Source: a virus. From it: DNA of 42,632 nt. The notes below the pieces were generated by a model. That model saw nothing but the letters and a program-made list of their open reading frames with translations, was not told where the DNA came from and searched no databases. Every line of letters starts with the position of its first letter. Within the stretch, counting starts at the first letter, position 1. The position numbers were made by a program, and so were the translations under genes. Shown in pieces: positions 19,000 to 27,763 of the stretch. The DNA is taken from IMG/VR virus record IMGVR_UViG_3300033153_004695, positions 1-42,632 of that record. One strand, 5' to 3'.

Positions 19000-20910
19000 T
19001 TAACCTGATTTCGAAAGCGCAACTGATATAGTAACCTGTCTTAACTCGAATGCTGGAGTTAAGGTTAGATTAACCGTCGCTCTTCCCTGAACTTCCATCT
19101 GAGGTGTTTGAATAATCTCAAATGGACGATAATTTTGAAGATAATGAGCTTTCTTAGCTGCTAATAGAACTTTCTCTATAGCATTTTGCATAGAAGCTCT
19201 CCCTGCATCAGACATTCCTTCACCAAGGTATGGATCTGCTGCGCCTCTAACACCATCTACTACTGACTTAACAATACGAACTGTAGACAGACGATTCCAG
19301 TCACTTAATGGCATAGTTGCTGTTGGAGCATCTGCCACGACAAGACCAGTAGTCTTTTGACGTAAGCATACGTAACCAGCGCCAGCTAGATCATCAAGCT
19401 TTTGCAATCCAAAACGGAACAATAGAGTTGCAGTCGCAACTTTCTTATTCGTTGGTGCACTTGCTGGACTTCTATTAATATAGAACCCACCATACATTGC
19501 AGCAAAAGTTGCTGGGTATACAGTATTGCTGAAGTTGCTTCGCAGCAATGGATAGTCCGTCGTTACTGAGAAGTATTTACCCAGATCGATTGGAATATCA
19601 TTGTCATCTAGTGTTTCATCTCCACTGTCCATAAATTGGCCGTCTGTTGCAATAAAGCCTCCACCTTGAAGACCAGATCTATGTGCATATCTACCAACCA
19701 TAAATTTATTACCTAGCAGACCAGTTCCATCATCACTACCAGAGGCAATATAATAAGTGCCATCTGTAGTATTTAATGTCCATGTAGGTGCTCTACCAAC
19801 CCAACGTGCCTTATCTGTAAGACTATTAGACACTGGTGGAAGAACTCCAATAACTCCAGTTGCATCAACAATGTTAGTGCTATATTCATATAGGAAACGT
19901 CCCATTTGATAAGCAAAGTTGACCTCATGGAAATCATCTGCAGTCAGAGCTGTACCATCTATCTTTAGTGTATCGCTTGCTGAACCTGGAGCATCTGTTG
20001 GGTAAATATCAGCAGCTGAGAATGAACCAGTACCGAACCACCACCAGAAGTAATATATACCTTCATATTCTTCCACGAAAAGCCTACCTAAAGCATCCAC
20101 ATCTATACCTGGTTGATAAAGACCAGCTGTTGGATATGTATTAGCTGCTTGTGCTTCAGGAGTAATTGCACCTAAGTAATGTCCTTGATTGATTATGTTA
20201 TAATCATCAAGATAAACATCCATAGGAATAACTACATCAAAATCAAATTGTTTAAGATTTTCATATGCAACATACAGAGCTTCATACATCTCCATACGAG
20301 ACAGACTCAGCCCATCTTCACCAGCTGTAAAGCTTGTTCCTGCATAAGTAGAAGGATCAATGTCCTCTAAATTTACAAAAGAACTTGGAGAACCAATATC
20401 TGGTCCGCCGCCAGAAGCACGGTATCCACTTACTGTTACTTCATAACGCTCTATTGGAACAGTAGTATCGTTATCGAATACTATTAAATCATCTGAATTT
20501 CGTTTCACAACAAGACGATCTGTTGTATCGTCATAGTATAGTGCATAATTGCCACCTGCATCTTCATCCTCTTCCACGGTCGTCACGATATATCCGCCAG
20601 CACCTCCGCCAGAGTTACCTATTCCAGTAACTGTAGCAGGTTTAGCACCGATACGGTATAGCACAGCATCATCTGCGCCACCAGAACGAGATTCCCACAT
20701 ACCACGTAGGAGTGTTCCTTCTGAACCGAATTCAGATTTGGCCTGCGATGTTGAAGGCATATAATAGGCAGTGCTACCTATACCTTGAGCTGCAGTACCG
20801 ACGATCAGAATTCGAGGACCAGGAGTTGGAGCTTCAGGAGCAAGGTTTCCATCTTGTTTAGTAACAATCACGCCAGCGAGATTGTCATATTGGACGGTTG
20901 TATCAGGCAT
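19000..20910 (-). CDS. Contractile tail sheath protein
   Basis: This 636-aa protein shows the typical sheath layout. The N-terminus has PGPRILIVGTAAQG, SQAKSEFGSEGTLLRGM and GADDAVLYRIGAKPATVTGI; a variable beta-rich middle domain follows; and a conserved C-terminal region has a SDWNRLSTVRIVKSVVDGVR helix and ends TLTPAFELRQVTISVALS. The sheath contracts to drive the tube through the envelope, so the phage is a myovirus. A strong GAGGAGGG lies before the start. The tube gene follows within 20 bases. Confidence 0.93.
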   Translation of the reverse strand: MPDTTVQYDNLAGVIVTKQDGNLAPEAPTPGPRILIVGTAAQGIGSTAYYMPSTSQAKSEFGSEGTLLRGMWESRSGGADDAVLYRIGAKPATVTGIGNSGGGAGGYIVTTVEEDEDAGGNYALYYDDTTDRLVVKRNSDDLIVFDNDTTVPIERYEVTVSGYRASGGGPDIGSPSSFVNLEDIDPSTYAGTSFTAGEDGLSLSRMEMYEALYVAYENLKQFDFDVVIPMDVYLDDYNIINQGHYLGAITPEAQAANTYPTAGLYQPGIDVDALGRLFVEEYEGIYYFWWWFGTGSFSAADIYPTDAPGSASDTLKIDGTALTADDFHEVNFAYQMGRFLYEYSTNIVDATGVIGVLPPVSNSLTDKARWVGRAPTWTLNTTDGTYYIASGSDDGTGLLGNKFMVGRYAHRSGLQGGGFIATDGQFMDSGDETLDDNDIPIDLGKYFSVTTDYPLLRSNFSNTVYPATFAAMYGGFYINRSPASAPTNKKVATATLLFRFGLQKLDDLAGAGYVCLRQKTTGLVVADAPTATMPLSDWNRLSTVRIVKSVVDGVRGAADPYLGEGMSDAGRASMQNAIEKVLLAAKKAHYLQNYRPFEIIQTPQMEVQGRATVNLTLTPAFELRQVTISVALSKSG

Positions 20911-20922
20911 AATGACCCTCCT

Positions 20923-21633
20923 CTAATTATTAGTTTCTAGTTTAACATTTAGCTCAACATTTTTAAGTTCTTGTGAGCCAAACTGATATATATCCTCAGT
21001 CCTAATAAAATAAGACATTGGATATTTGGTTAAGGGTAGTTCACCTATTGTAACGTTTTCTTTGTCTCCCACTCCTTCTTCAATTACTTGGGAGATACCA
21101 TGAACACGAAAATACCATCGGAAACTATCCATTACGTTTTCAAACCACAACACTCTTGCTAGTGCTGTATAATCATCTTTAGCATAAATATTGAATGCCA
21201 CACGATTATCATACAAACGACCCATAGTTACAAGCTTCTCACCTATATGCTCTGGATGTGGTTCAATGTTTCTTATATGTCCTATAACTTCTTTGATCCT
21301 AGCCTCTCCAGCTCTACCTCTATTGAATTGACCTGGAGATCTACTTTTTAAGAAAAATGTTATTGCTTCAGTGTCAATTGATTCAGGTGGATCATTTCCT
21401 AATACAAGAAGTCTTTTGTCTTCTGGAACATTATCCACTGCTTCTCTTGATCTTACAGCATTTTGTACAAGTTTTAAAAATCCTAATATATTATTATGGA
21501 ATGGCTGATCTTCTCCAGCAACCTTAAGATTAGCAATATACTTATTAACATACAGAGTCGTCTCAGCCTCAGATAGCTGGGCACGTCCGCCTATGTACGG
21601 CACATTAGCTATATTGACGGTTTTGGACCCCAT
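20923..21633 (-). CDS. Probable neck/tail-completion protein (236 aa)
   Basis: I chose the ATG at 21633 (MGSKTVNIANVPYIGG), which has GGAG eight bases upstream. The longer open frame from 21693 would overlap the previous gene by 89 bases. The protein is mixed alpha/beta, with no membrane segment or cysteine cluster. The C-terminus is beta-rich (NVTIGELPLTKYPMSYFIRT). It is the last gene before the sheath, the usual place of a tail terminator or completion protein such as T4 gp15 in other myoviruses. No direct homology is visible. Confidence 0.57.
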   Translation of the reverse strand: MGSKTVNIANVPYIGGRAQLSEAETTLYVNKYIANLKVAGEDQPFHNNILGFLKLVQNAVRSREAVDNVPEDKRLLVLGNDPPESIDTEAITFFLKSRSPGQFNRGRAGEARIKEVIGHIRNIEPHPEHIGEKLVTMGRLYDNRVAFNIYAKDDYTALARVLWFENVMDSFRWYFRVHGISQVIEEGVGDKENVTIGELPLTKYPMSYFIRTEDIYQFGSQELKNVELNVKLETNN

Positions 21634-22165
21634 ACCACACACTCCATTTACGTTGGAATCTAGCTCGTATTTGCCAAAATTCCACTCGTCCATTATCCGA
21701 TCTAAATGTATCAGCGCTTATAATATCATAAACCTTCATGCGCTGTATGGGCTGGACAGGTTGCCCACTATTATCTAATTCAATTTCAATAACAAAATCA
21801 CTAGGTGAAATGTCTTCAGAATACTCAAAATAGAACAAATCACTTTCATATTCTTGTACTTTATCTTCACGTTTCCTAAACGAGTCATCATTTTTATAAT
21901 ACACTATTTTGGCTTCATCCCAAAAATATCCATGTCCATGACAAAATCTGCAGAAATAATCTCTATCTGGTTCATCTGTAATTTCATTGCGACAAGGACA
22001 CCTAATAAGATTGCCATCATCATCTTTACGCATCTTCCTTAAGATGCCTGTTTTCCCTTTCGGTATCTCTCCAGCTGACCCATATAACAATTCATTCATC
22101 TCATTGCGAAGATCGAGTTCTAGTTGTTGTGTACCAGAAGTAATATATGGGTCCATTCCTGGCAT
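21605..22165 (-). CDS. Probable neck protein with zinc-ribbon-like cysteines (186 aa)
   Basis: This 186-aa protein has a CPC...C..C motif (RCPCRNEITDEPDRDYFCRF, then CHGHGYFW) at about residues 56-87, likely to bind a metal. The N-terminus is helical and the C-terminal half beta-rich (YDIISADTFRSDNGRVEFWQ). It starts right after the adaptor gene stop and overlaps the next gene by 29 bases. Zinc-binding neck or head-closure proteins of this size are found in other phages with similar gene order; this is an inference from position and composition. Confidence 0.57.
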   Translation of the reverse strand: MPGMDPYITSGTQQLELDLRNEMNELLYGSAGEIPKGKTGILRKMRKDDDGNLIRCPCRNEITDEPDRDYFCRFCHGHGYFWDEAKIVYYKNDDSFRKREDKVQEYESDLFYFEYSEDISPSDFVIEIELDNSGQPVQPIQRMKVYDIISADTFRSDNGRVEFWQIRARFQRKWSVWYGVQNRQYS

Positions 22166-22837
22166 TTATCTTTTCCTAAATGTTTTCAAGGTTTTACGTC
22201 CATATGGGCCTATTTTGACATTCCCGCCTGGATAAGAATATGCAGTTCCTATTCCAGATGTAGGATGCCATTGACGACCCACTAGCATTAAGTCTTCTGA
22301 TGTCCCACCTTTTACAGATACTTCTGATTTCAAACTTGCTCCTGGGGGAATTTCTCCACCAGTTTGTACAGCAAGAAGCCATTCTTCCATACCTTCCTGT
22401 AATTTTTCAATCCGTTTATCTATAGCAACAATATTTCCACCACGAGAGACTGTCAAATCACCCAAAGATTTCGTCATTCTGCTAGATACTGATACATCTC
22501 CCATTATTGCTCTTAGTAATATTAATTCAGCAAGTAGAAGTGTATATTTAAATCTAGCATGGTTAAAGAATGTTGTGTCAAATACAGTATTTTGAAATGA
22601 ATTTATTGTGGCATCTCGTCCAGCTTCAAAGATAGCTAAATTAATAGTATCATCTGGCACGTCAGAGACAAAAGGACCAAGATCTAAACGAACTTGTCTA
22701 ACTGATGCATACAATGGGTTGTAAGTAGTTGTAAAGTAATAGGTAATATCTGTTCCTAAAGTACTTCCATCAGCAGTTGCAATATCTTTATCAAGCTGAA
22801 TATAGACAATATTATTTTCATATAGTATTTCGGTCAT
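22166..22837 (-). CDS. Probable head-tail connector/adaptor protein (223 aa)
   Basis: The first 70 residues are beta-rich (TDITYYFTTTYNPLYASVRQ). A segment VPDDTINLAIFEAG and a long helix (FKYTLLLAELILLRAIM) follow, matching the look of head-tail adaptor proteins that bind below the portal. The C-terminal 60 residues are Gly/Ser-rich and end in a basic tail (GRKTLKTFRKR). AGGAG precedes the ATG. It lies between head genes and the sheath gene, directly before two other neck candidates. Neck assignment is moderately supported; the exact ring position is not. Confidence 0.6.
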   Translation of the reverse strand: MTEILYENNIVYIQLDKDIATADGSTLGTDITYYFTTTYNPLYASVRQVRLDLGPFVSDVPDDTINLAIFEAGRDATINSFQNTVFDTTFFNHARFKYTLLLAELILLRAIMGDVSVSSRMTKSLGDLTVSRGGNIVAIDKRIEKLQEGMEEWLLAVQTGGEIPPGASLKSEVSVKGGTSEDLMLVGRQWHPTSGIGTAYSYPGGNVKIGPYGRKTLKTFRKR

Positions 22838-23000
22838 CTTTATTCTCCTGATATGACTTTTCGTTTATAGCTCTTATATTGTACCATTATCTTCATGTTC
22901 ATGTTCGTCACCACTATATCTATTATTTCTTACCATAAAATGGCACAGTAAAGTAAATATATGCAACAAAATCTGCTAATTACATTTTAGTTGGATCAGG
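22838..23000 (-). other. 163-base intergenic gap with possible promoter and 20-codon ORF
   Basis: No family-level gene is visible here. On the minus strand an ATG at about 22899 opens a 20-codon basic frame (MNMKIMVQYKSYKRKVISGE) that ends two bases before the next gene's ATG. An extended -10-like TGGTACAAT lies at 22886-22878 but has no good -35 partner. AGGAG before 22837 is the ribosome site of the next gene. The region is AT-rich. It may be a leader with an internal promoter, or simply a spacer. Confidence 0.3.
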
Positions 23001-24083
23001 CTAAACGATTTGTATAGTTACAGTATTTCCGCTAACATTAAGAACTTTAGAGAAAACACCATCGTATTCTATATTTTCATCATACATATTGCCATTGGTG
23101 GGCTCTGTCCAGATAGTTATATTTTCATCTGTAATAGTACTTGGATCCACGTCTTGGTTAAAGACGATAACGATCTCTGTAATACTTTCTGGGTCTAGAT
23201 GGGTAGCTTTATCTTTCGGTGTAATAGAAACAATCTCTAATTCTGGAGTTGTACTTAGAACACCAGATGCAGAAGAACTGGATGGAGGGGTAAGAATAGA
23301 ACCACTACCAGTAGTAAAGGTCCATCTGTAATTATTTGGCAGTACCAAAGCTGGAATGACCACAACTTGAAATCTGTCACCAGCTGTGAAGCTTCCGTCA
23401 CTATCACATAATGCATAGATTCCATCTTCTAATTCGCGGGCTCCAGTAGAAGTAATTCCACTATATGTAGTAAGTGCATCGCTAGTTTTCCACCAAATAT
23501 ATTCTGCATTACCAGTAGATCCACCAGAAGTAATTTCAATTATATATGTGCGTGTTTCGCTACCTGTATATCCACCATTAAATGATAGTAGACCAGTACC
23601 TGATCCTGTAAATATTGTATCAAAAACTGTTCTAGTTGTTACCCCGGTATCAAAATCATCAGTAGGTGCTTCGTCACCTAGAATCATACAAGAATATTCA
23701 ACATTAGATTTTAGTGGCTTCTCCGGCGTAAAAATAGCAACTGTTCGCCATAAGTCACCAGAGCCATCAGTATCTTCTATATCGTCGTCTACAAGCCCAC
23801 CAGAAGCATCTGTCTTAGAAAAACTTATTGTACCTTTTACATATCCTGAAAAGTACGGAGAAGACAATATATCTTCATCATCAAAGCCAGGCTCATCAAA
23901 TGGCGTAACATCTGTAGGACCAAAGACAGGAGCATCATCAGGACCAGAGAGAACTAGAGTTCCAAGATTAATTGAACTTTGATCCATCTCTTGATCAAAA
24001 ATTATTCTGATTTGGTCACCAAGAGGAATACCACTAGCACTAGGAGCAGGATAGACATCGACTACATTAGGAGTTGTTGCCAT
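23001..24083 (-). CDS. Virion protein with two Ig-like (SbsA/Big_5) domains
   Basis: This 360-aa beta-rich protein begins with VVDVYPAPSASGIPLGDQIR and IIFDQEMDQSSIN, the typical start of a bacterial SbsA-type Ig-like domain. A second copy begins near residue 275 (LEIVSITPKDKATHLDPESI, IVIVFNQDVDPSTIT). The middle is Gly/Ser/Thr-rich and may hold a further beta domain. Such Ig-like domains are common on phage heads and tails, where they bind surface sugars weakly. It lies in the head-neck module, so a head-surface or neck decoration is likely. It has no signal peptide. It is followed by a 163-base gap, the longest one downstream of the capsid gene. Confidence 0.75.
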   Translation of the reverse strand: MATTPNVVDVYPAPSASGIPLGDQIRIIFDQEMDQSSINLGTLVLSGPDDAPVFGPTDVTPFDEPGFDDEDILSSPYFSGYVKGTISFSKTDASGGLVDDDIEDTDGSGDLWRTVAIFTPEKPLKSNVEYSCMILGDEAPTDDFDTGVTTRTVFDTIFTGSGTGLLSFNGGYTGSETRTYIIEITSGGSTGNAEYIWWKTSDALTTYSGITSTGARELEDGIYALCDSDGSFTAGDRFQVVVIPALVLPNNYRWTFTTGSGSILTPPSSSSASGVLSTTPELEIVSITPKDKATHLDPESITEIVIVFNQDVDPSTITDENITIWTEPTNGNMYDENIEYDGVFSKVLNVSGNTVTIQIV

Positions 24084-24406
24084 TATTCATCATCCTCAAA
24101 TTCTTCAGTGATTTCGAAGTCTTCCGCCAATCGGCGTTCCATAGCTTCATGAGGTACAGCAGGTACATATTTTATGTCTCTAGTCTGCAGCTCGAAGTTC
24201 TTACATGCTTTCATAGCTTTTTGTCTATTTGCTTCTTTTCGGAGGTCTAATATGAATTGCAATCCATCTTTAATACTAATCTTACTCCATTCAGATTCTA
24301 TAACTTTAATATTTTTCTTAATTTGTGCAGCTTCAACCTGTGTAGGTTGTCTATTCATTCTAGCCTTAAGTACTTCAAGAGTCGTAGATTCTGTATTTTC
24401 TGTCAT
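24083..24406 (-). CDS. Hypothetical helical protein (107 aa)
   Basis: This short charged protein is predicted to be mainly helical (QVEAAQIKKNIKVIESEW) and ends in an acidic tail (EDFEITEEFEDDE). It follows the previous gene by a few bases and shares a TAATG overlap with the Ig-like gene after it. No motif identifies it. Position in the head-neck module is the only clue to function. Confidence 0.6.
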   Translation of the reverse strand: MTENTESTTLEVLKARMNRQPTQVEAAQIKKNIKVIESEWSKISIKDGLQFILDLRKEANRQKAMKACKNFELQTRDIKYVPAVPHEAMERRLAEDFEITEEFEDDE

Positions 24407-24952
24407 TTAATACCCCGAAATAGTTTGCTGTATAGTATGTACCACACCAGATCTTGATTTGTTTTCATTCTCAACCACTAGACATGCATGTAACAGCATA
24501 AGATTCTTATCTGATTGTTCTAATGTTCGAATAACTTTCATGGCAGTATTGCCATTTCTATTTAGGAGAATTTTGGCTTCATCAAAGTCTTCATCTGTAG
24601 GCCCTTCCGGCTCTACAAACTCTTCTTCAAGCTTTTCACATTCTCCATCTTCACCTATTGTTATAGATACAATTTCTGGGATTGTATCCAAATCTTCTTC
24701 AACATCATCATTACTAACATAGTTACCTTCAACTATATTAACGGTATGAAGATTACCGGCAACAACAATACCGTCCTGTCCCAATATAGCTATTTCTCCA
24801 TATTTATATGATTTGTTAATTAGTTCCACTTGTGGTTCTGATAACAAATCTATATTGATCATTGGACTAATAGGGTTTTCTTGGGTAAGTTTTATCGGAG
24901 AAAGGTTCCAGAATGGGCATCCCCCTCTGAGTTTCAGACGTACAAGTCTCAT
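24407..24952 (-). CDS. Hypothetical protein (181 aa)
   Basis: This is an acidic 181-aa protein just downstream of the capsid terminator. It starts with GAGGAG seven bases before the ATG. Residues 1-90 look beta-rich; residues 90-120 are an acidic linker (EKLEEEFVEPEGPTDEDFDE); the C-terminal part has a helical segment (LLNRNGNTAMKVIRTLEQ) ending in a basic/polar tail. Small proteins of this layout occur after capsid genes of large Gram-positive phages, but I cannot name the family. It abuts the next gene without a gap. Confidence 0.6.
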   Translation of the reverse strand: MRLVRLKLRGGCPFWNLSPIKLTQENPISPMINIDLLSEPQVELINKSYKYGEIAILGQDGIVVAGNLHTVNIVEGNYVSNDDVEEDLDTIPEIVSITIGEDGECEKLEEEFVEPEGPTDEDFDEAKILLNRNGNTAMKVIRTLEQSDKNLMLLHACLVVENENKSRSGVVHTIQQTISGY

Positions 24953-24989
24953 TTTAAGACTCCTCGGCTAAGATCTTAGAAACTGAATC

Positions 24990-25029
24990 AAATAAGAAAG
25001 GGAGAAGGAGATATCACACTCTTTCTCCC
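24990..25029 (-). terminator. Rho-independent-type terminator after capsid gene
   Basis: On the minus strand GGGAGAAAG (25029-25021) can pair with CCTTCTCCC (25008-25000), a nine-base stem with one A/C mismatch and a 12-base loop. It is followed by a T-rich run, TTTCTTATTT. It begins about 28 bases after the capsid stop codon. It would limit read-through from the highly expressed capsid gene into the lower-copy genes that follow. Confidence 0.62.
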
Positions 25030-25056
25030 TCCCTCTAAATTTACAACAATAAATGC

Positions 25057-26325
25057 TTACAGACCAGCAATGGCTGCAGTTACATCTAAGTCATCCAAAG
25101 AACCAGCAGCAGAGATTGTTGGTTGTACTGGAAGAGCAATTTCGTTGGCTCTGATTGGTACGTTCCGTAGAACACCAACAGCTAGACCATCTTCATATAC
25201 TGCAAACGCATAACGTTCTTTCAGTTTAACCTTTATAATATCTGCATTCATATCTTCCCACTGATCAGTAGTAACATCCTGGTCTACAACTAGCGCACCT
25301 AAGTTTGCTGAATCAAAGATCATAATGTCACAGGTGTTGTTGTCTTCATTGAATGGTACGAATGGAGACACAAGAACACGTAGTGGATATGGGAAGTAGC
25401 TAGGAATAGTCGCTGGACTATTTAGGTTCTGATCGAATTCCCCAGCATTTGTTGGGTCTGTCTTGGTGTCAGTTGCAACACTCTCAGGTGGAGTATATGT
25501 ACCATGTCCACCCTGCATACCCATTTTGCTTTGGTTCGAACTAGACCACGGAAGTCCTTGTTTCGCCATATTATGGCTTTGGAACCATTGGCCATTCCCA
25601 GTCATTTTTGCAATTGTTTGCAAGAATGGATCAATCATCCACATAGACCATGCTAGTGGGTGAAGTAAGATCGTATCTGGAGTATAGCCCTGCATCATGA
25701 TATGTGAATATGCACGAAGCAGATCTTCCATACGACAAGATCCGTTGCCTGAACCAGTCATAGACCGACCAGTACATATACCATATACGGATTCTAAAGG
25801 AAGCTTGTTATCGAATAAAGTTACACCCATACCAGAGATAAAGGTCATACCTTTTTTCTCTTTATGGCGATCCAATCCACGTCGACCAGCACGGATATGC
25901 ATATTCATAATGTCATACTGAGAATACTTTTGCATTTCTTCAGTAATCTTGAACATAATACCAGTCTTACCAACATTGATTGTGATGCTACCCGGTGCAA
26001 CATTTAAGCTTTGTTCTGGGTAGGTTTGACCTTCTGCAAGATCAAAGGCTACCATTGCGCCCATACTAGGGAACGTAATACGTGCCGCTGGTGTATAAGC
26101 GATTCGATCAAGAAGAGAAGGCACTATGAGCATTGGTTCTACCGGCTCACGTACAATCTCCTCAATAACTTTCGGCATCCAGATCGCTGCCTGTGGAGTG
26201 GCTAAGAGATCCTTGAATTCAACTTGCGTTTGTGTTGGCATGTTAAATCCATGATTCATCCACGTATCCCGGTAGAGATCATAGTTGTCGCCGAAGGTCT
26301 TACCTGGATCAAATTTATTTACCAT
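25057..26325 (-). CDS. Major capsid protein
   Basis: This 422-aa protein is the best candidate for the HK97-fold shell subunit. It has an N-terminal arm, a helical segment with E-rich turns (ATPQAAIWMPKVIEEIVREP), a spine-helix-like region (KITEEMQKYSQYDIMNMHIR), and a C-terminal P-domain ending in ERYAFAVYEDGLAVGVLRNV, typical of capsid subunits of large phages. It is preceded by a near-perfect AGGAGG and followed directly by the only convincing hairpin terminator in the window, which fits high expression. The upstream protease-scaffold gene and downstream neck genes support the call. Confidence 0.87.
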   Translation of the reverse strand: MVNKFDPGKTFGDNYDLYRDTWMNHGFNMPTQTQVEFKDLLATPQAAIWMPKVIEEIVREPVEPMLIVPSLLDRIAYTPAARITFPSMGAMVAFDLAEGQTYPEQSLNVAPGSITINVGKTGIMFKITEEMQKYSQYDIMNMHIRAGRRGLDRHKEKKGMTFISGMGVTLFDNKLPLESVYGICTGRSMTGSGNGSCRMEDLLRAYSHIMMQGYTPDTILLHPLAWSMWMIDPFLQTIAKMTGNGQWFQSHNMAKQGLPWSSSNQSKMGMQGGHGTYTPPESVATDTKTDPTNAGEFDQNLNSPATIPSYFPYPLRVLVSPFVPFNEDNNTCDIMIFDSANLGALVVDQDVTTDQWEDMNADIIKVKLKERYAFAVYEDGLAVGVLRNVPIRANEIALPVQPTISAAGSLDDLDVTAAIAGL

Positions 26326-26346
26326 TTGAATTTTCCTCCTCGACTA

Positions 26347-27741
26347 TTATCTTAAGATCAGATTAACAATGATCATTTTTTCTGCTCCACCTGCATAGGT
26401 GAGTTGATCACTGCGTCCGCCTGTAGCTGAACCTGGAGTACGCATATTCGCGGCAGTCTGACCATGAAATGCAGTTTTTACTCTCTCCAGATAATCACGT
26501 GGATATTCATTTACCCCAATGATTTGACCTACTATACCAGCTGCCCAATTACTAACACCTTGTTCAAGCTGAAGTGAAATGTCAGAATCACCGGCAGCAC
26601 TATAATCTGGATCAGCACTATATAGATTACCAGAAGCGTCGAAACCTTGAGCTGTTGCGATATTTAGAGTTGCTTTTATCAGATTGCTGTCTTCATTATA
26701 TGTCAAGAGATCACCAAAGTTGAGATCGCCTGTTGCACACATGTATGAATTACCAGCACCAGATACTTCAGAATTATAATGGAAATATGTAATTGTAGAA
26801 CCTACTGCGAATGGTGATGGAATTGCGTTTCCGCCAGCTTCATACAAGAACAGTAAGCCTAGTTCATAATCTACAAAATAATCACCAGCAGCAGCAATTG
26901 CTGTTATAGAACTTTTCTTTGCTACTAAACCAGCAACTGAAGCAGTAATTGGAGTGTCAGTTGTGATATGTGCTATTTCATAGTTCAAGAACATATAGCA
27001 CACAATGTCGGCGCCTGCTGCAACATCAGAAGCATACTTCACTATTTCATGAATCTGTGTTGAAGTAAACCAACCTTCATCTCGTGTTTGTGTTCCATCC
27101 AGATAGTCTTCTAAAAGACCAGCAGCGCCACCAGTACGATCATTAGCCATTGTTTCAGTTGTGGCCTCTGCAGGCACAACAGGAACAGTAATAGCATAAT
27201 CGCATGTGATTGCTGTTAAAGCTTGTGGACGGTAGTTGTGTTGGAAAAGAGTTCCTGGATCATAATAATCAGGACCTGCTGCTTTCCAATAGTTATACGA
27301 TGCAAAACCTACTAGTGGAGAAATAAAGTTGTAAGCTCTTTCGTCAGCCTTAATTAGGCCTCTTTCTTTTAGAGCTTGCGTTACTTCTGCTTCAGTATAT
27401 GTAGCTACACCTGTTACTGCTACTCCTGTAGTTAAATCAATAACATTTTCTGCAGCATCTATTGCAGTATAACTAAGAATTGTAGTACCCGTCGCCTTAT
27501 TAAAGGCTTTACGGAGACCAGCTGGGACTAAGTGACCTCTGCGATCCTCTGCCACGACTTTACCAGCAGAAATTACGATGTAGTATTCGTACTCATAATC
27601 GTACCTCTGTGTTGGTAGCCATGGTGCGGCAAAAGATTCAAAGTGAGGACGCTCAGAATGTGAATACTCCACATTTGGAGTAACGCGACCCATTCTGTCC
27701 CACATTTTGTGATTCGGAACATATCCTCTTGGAATCGTCAT
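26347..27741 (-). CDS. Probable capsid accessory/decoration protein (464 aa)
   Basis: This beta-rich 464-aa protein is placed between the protease-scaffold and major capsid genes. It begins MTIPRGYVPNHKMWDRMGRV, has a Tyr-rich segment (YDYEYEYYIVISAGKVV, about 45-60) and many Thr/Ala/Gly-rich strands, and no membrane segment or catalytic motif. A very strong AGGAGGT lies before the start, as for the capsid gene, so it is probably made in large amounts. Position and composition favour a capsid decoration or vertex protein; a second capsid subunit is less likely because no HK97-fold signature is visible. Confidence 0.62.
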   Translation of the reverse strand: MTIPRGYVPNHKMWDRMGRVTPNVEYSHSERPHFESFAAPWLPTQRYDYEYEYYIVISAGKVVAEDRRGHLVPAGLRKAFNKATGTTILSYTAIDAAENVIDLTTGVAVTGVATYTEAEVTQALKERGLIKADERAYNFISPLVGFASYNYWKAAGPDYYDPGTLFQHNYRPQALTAITCDYAITVPVVPAEATTETMANDRTGGAAGLLEDYLDGTQTRDEGWFTSTQIHEIVKYASDVAAGADIVCYMFLNYEIAHITTDTPITASVAGLVAKKSSITAIAAAGDYFVDYELGLLFLYEAGGNAIPSPFAVGSTITYFHYNSEVSGAGNSYMCATGDLNFGDLLTYNEDSNLIKATLNIATAQGFDASGNLYSADPDYSAAGDSDISLQLEQGVSNWAAGIVGQIIGVNEYPRDYLERVKTAFHGQTAANMRTPGSATGGRSDQLTYAGGAEKMIIVNLILR

Positions 27742-27763
27742 TTTAGGTTACCTCCTACGCTAA

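Noticed and set aside
21634-21693. Longer N-terminus of the neck/tail-completion protein
   Set aside because: It would overlap the previous gene by 89 bases; the ATG at 21633 has GGAG at the right distance.
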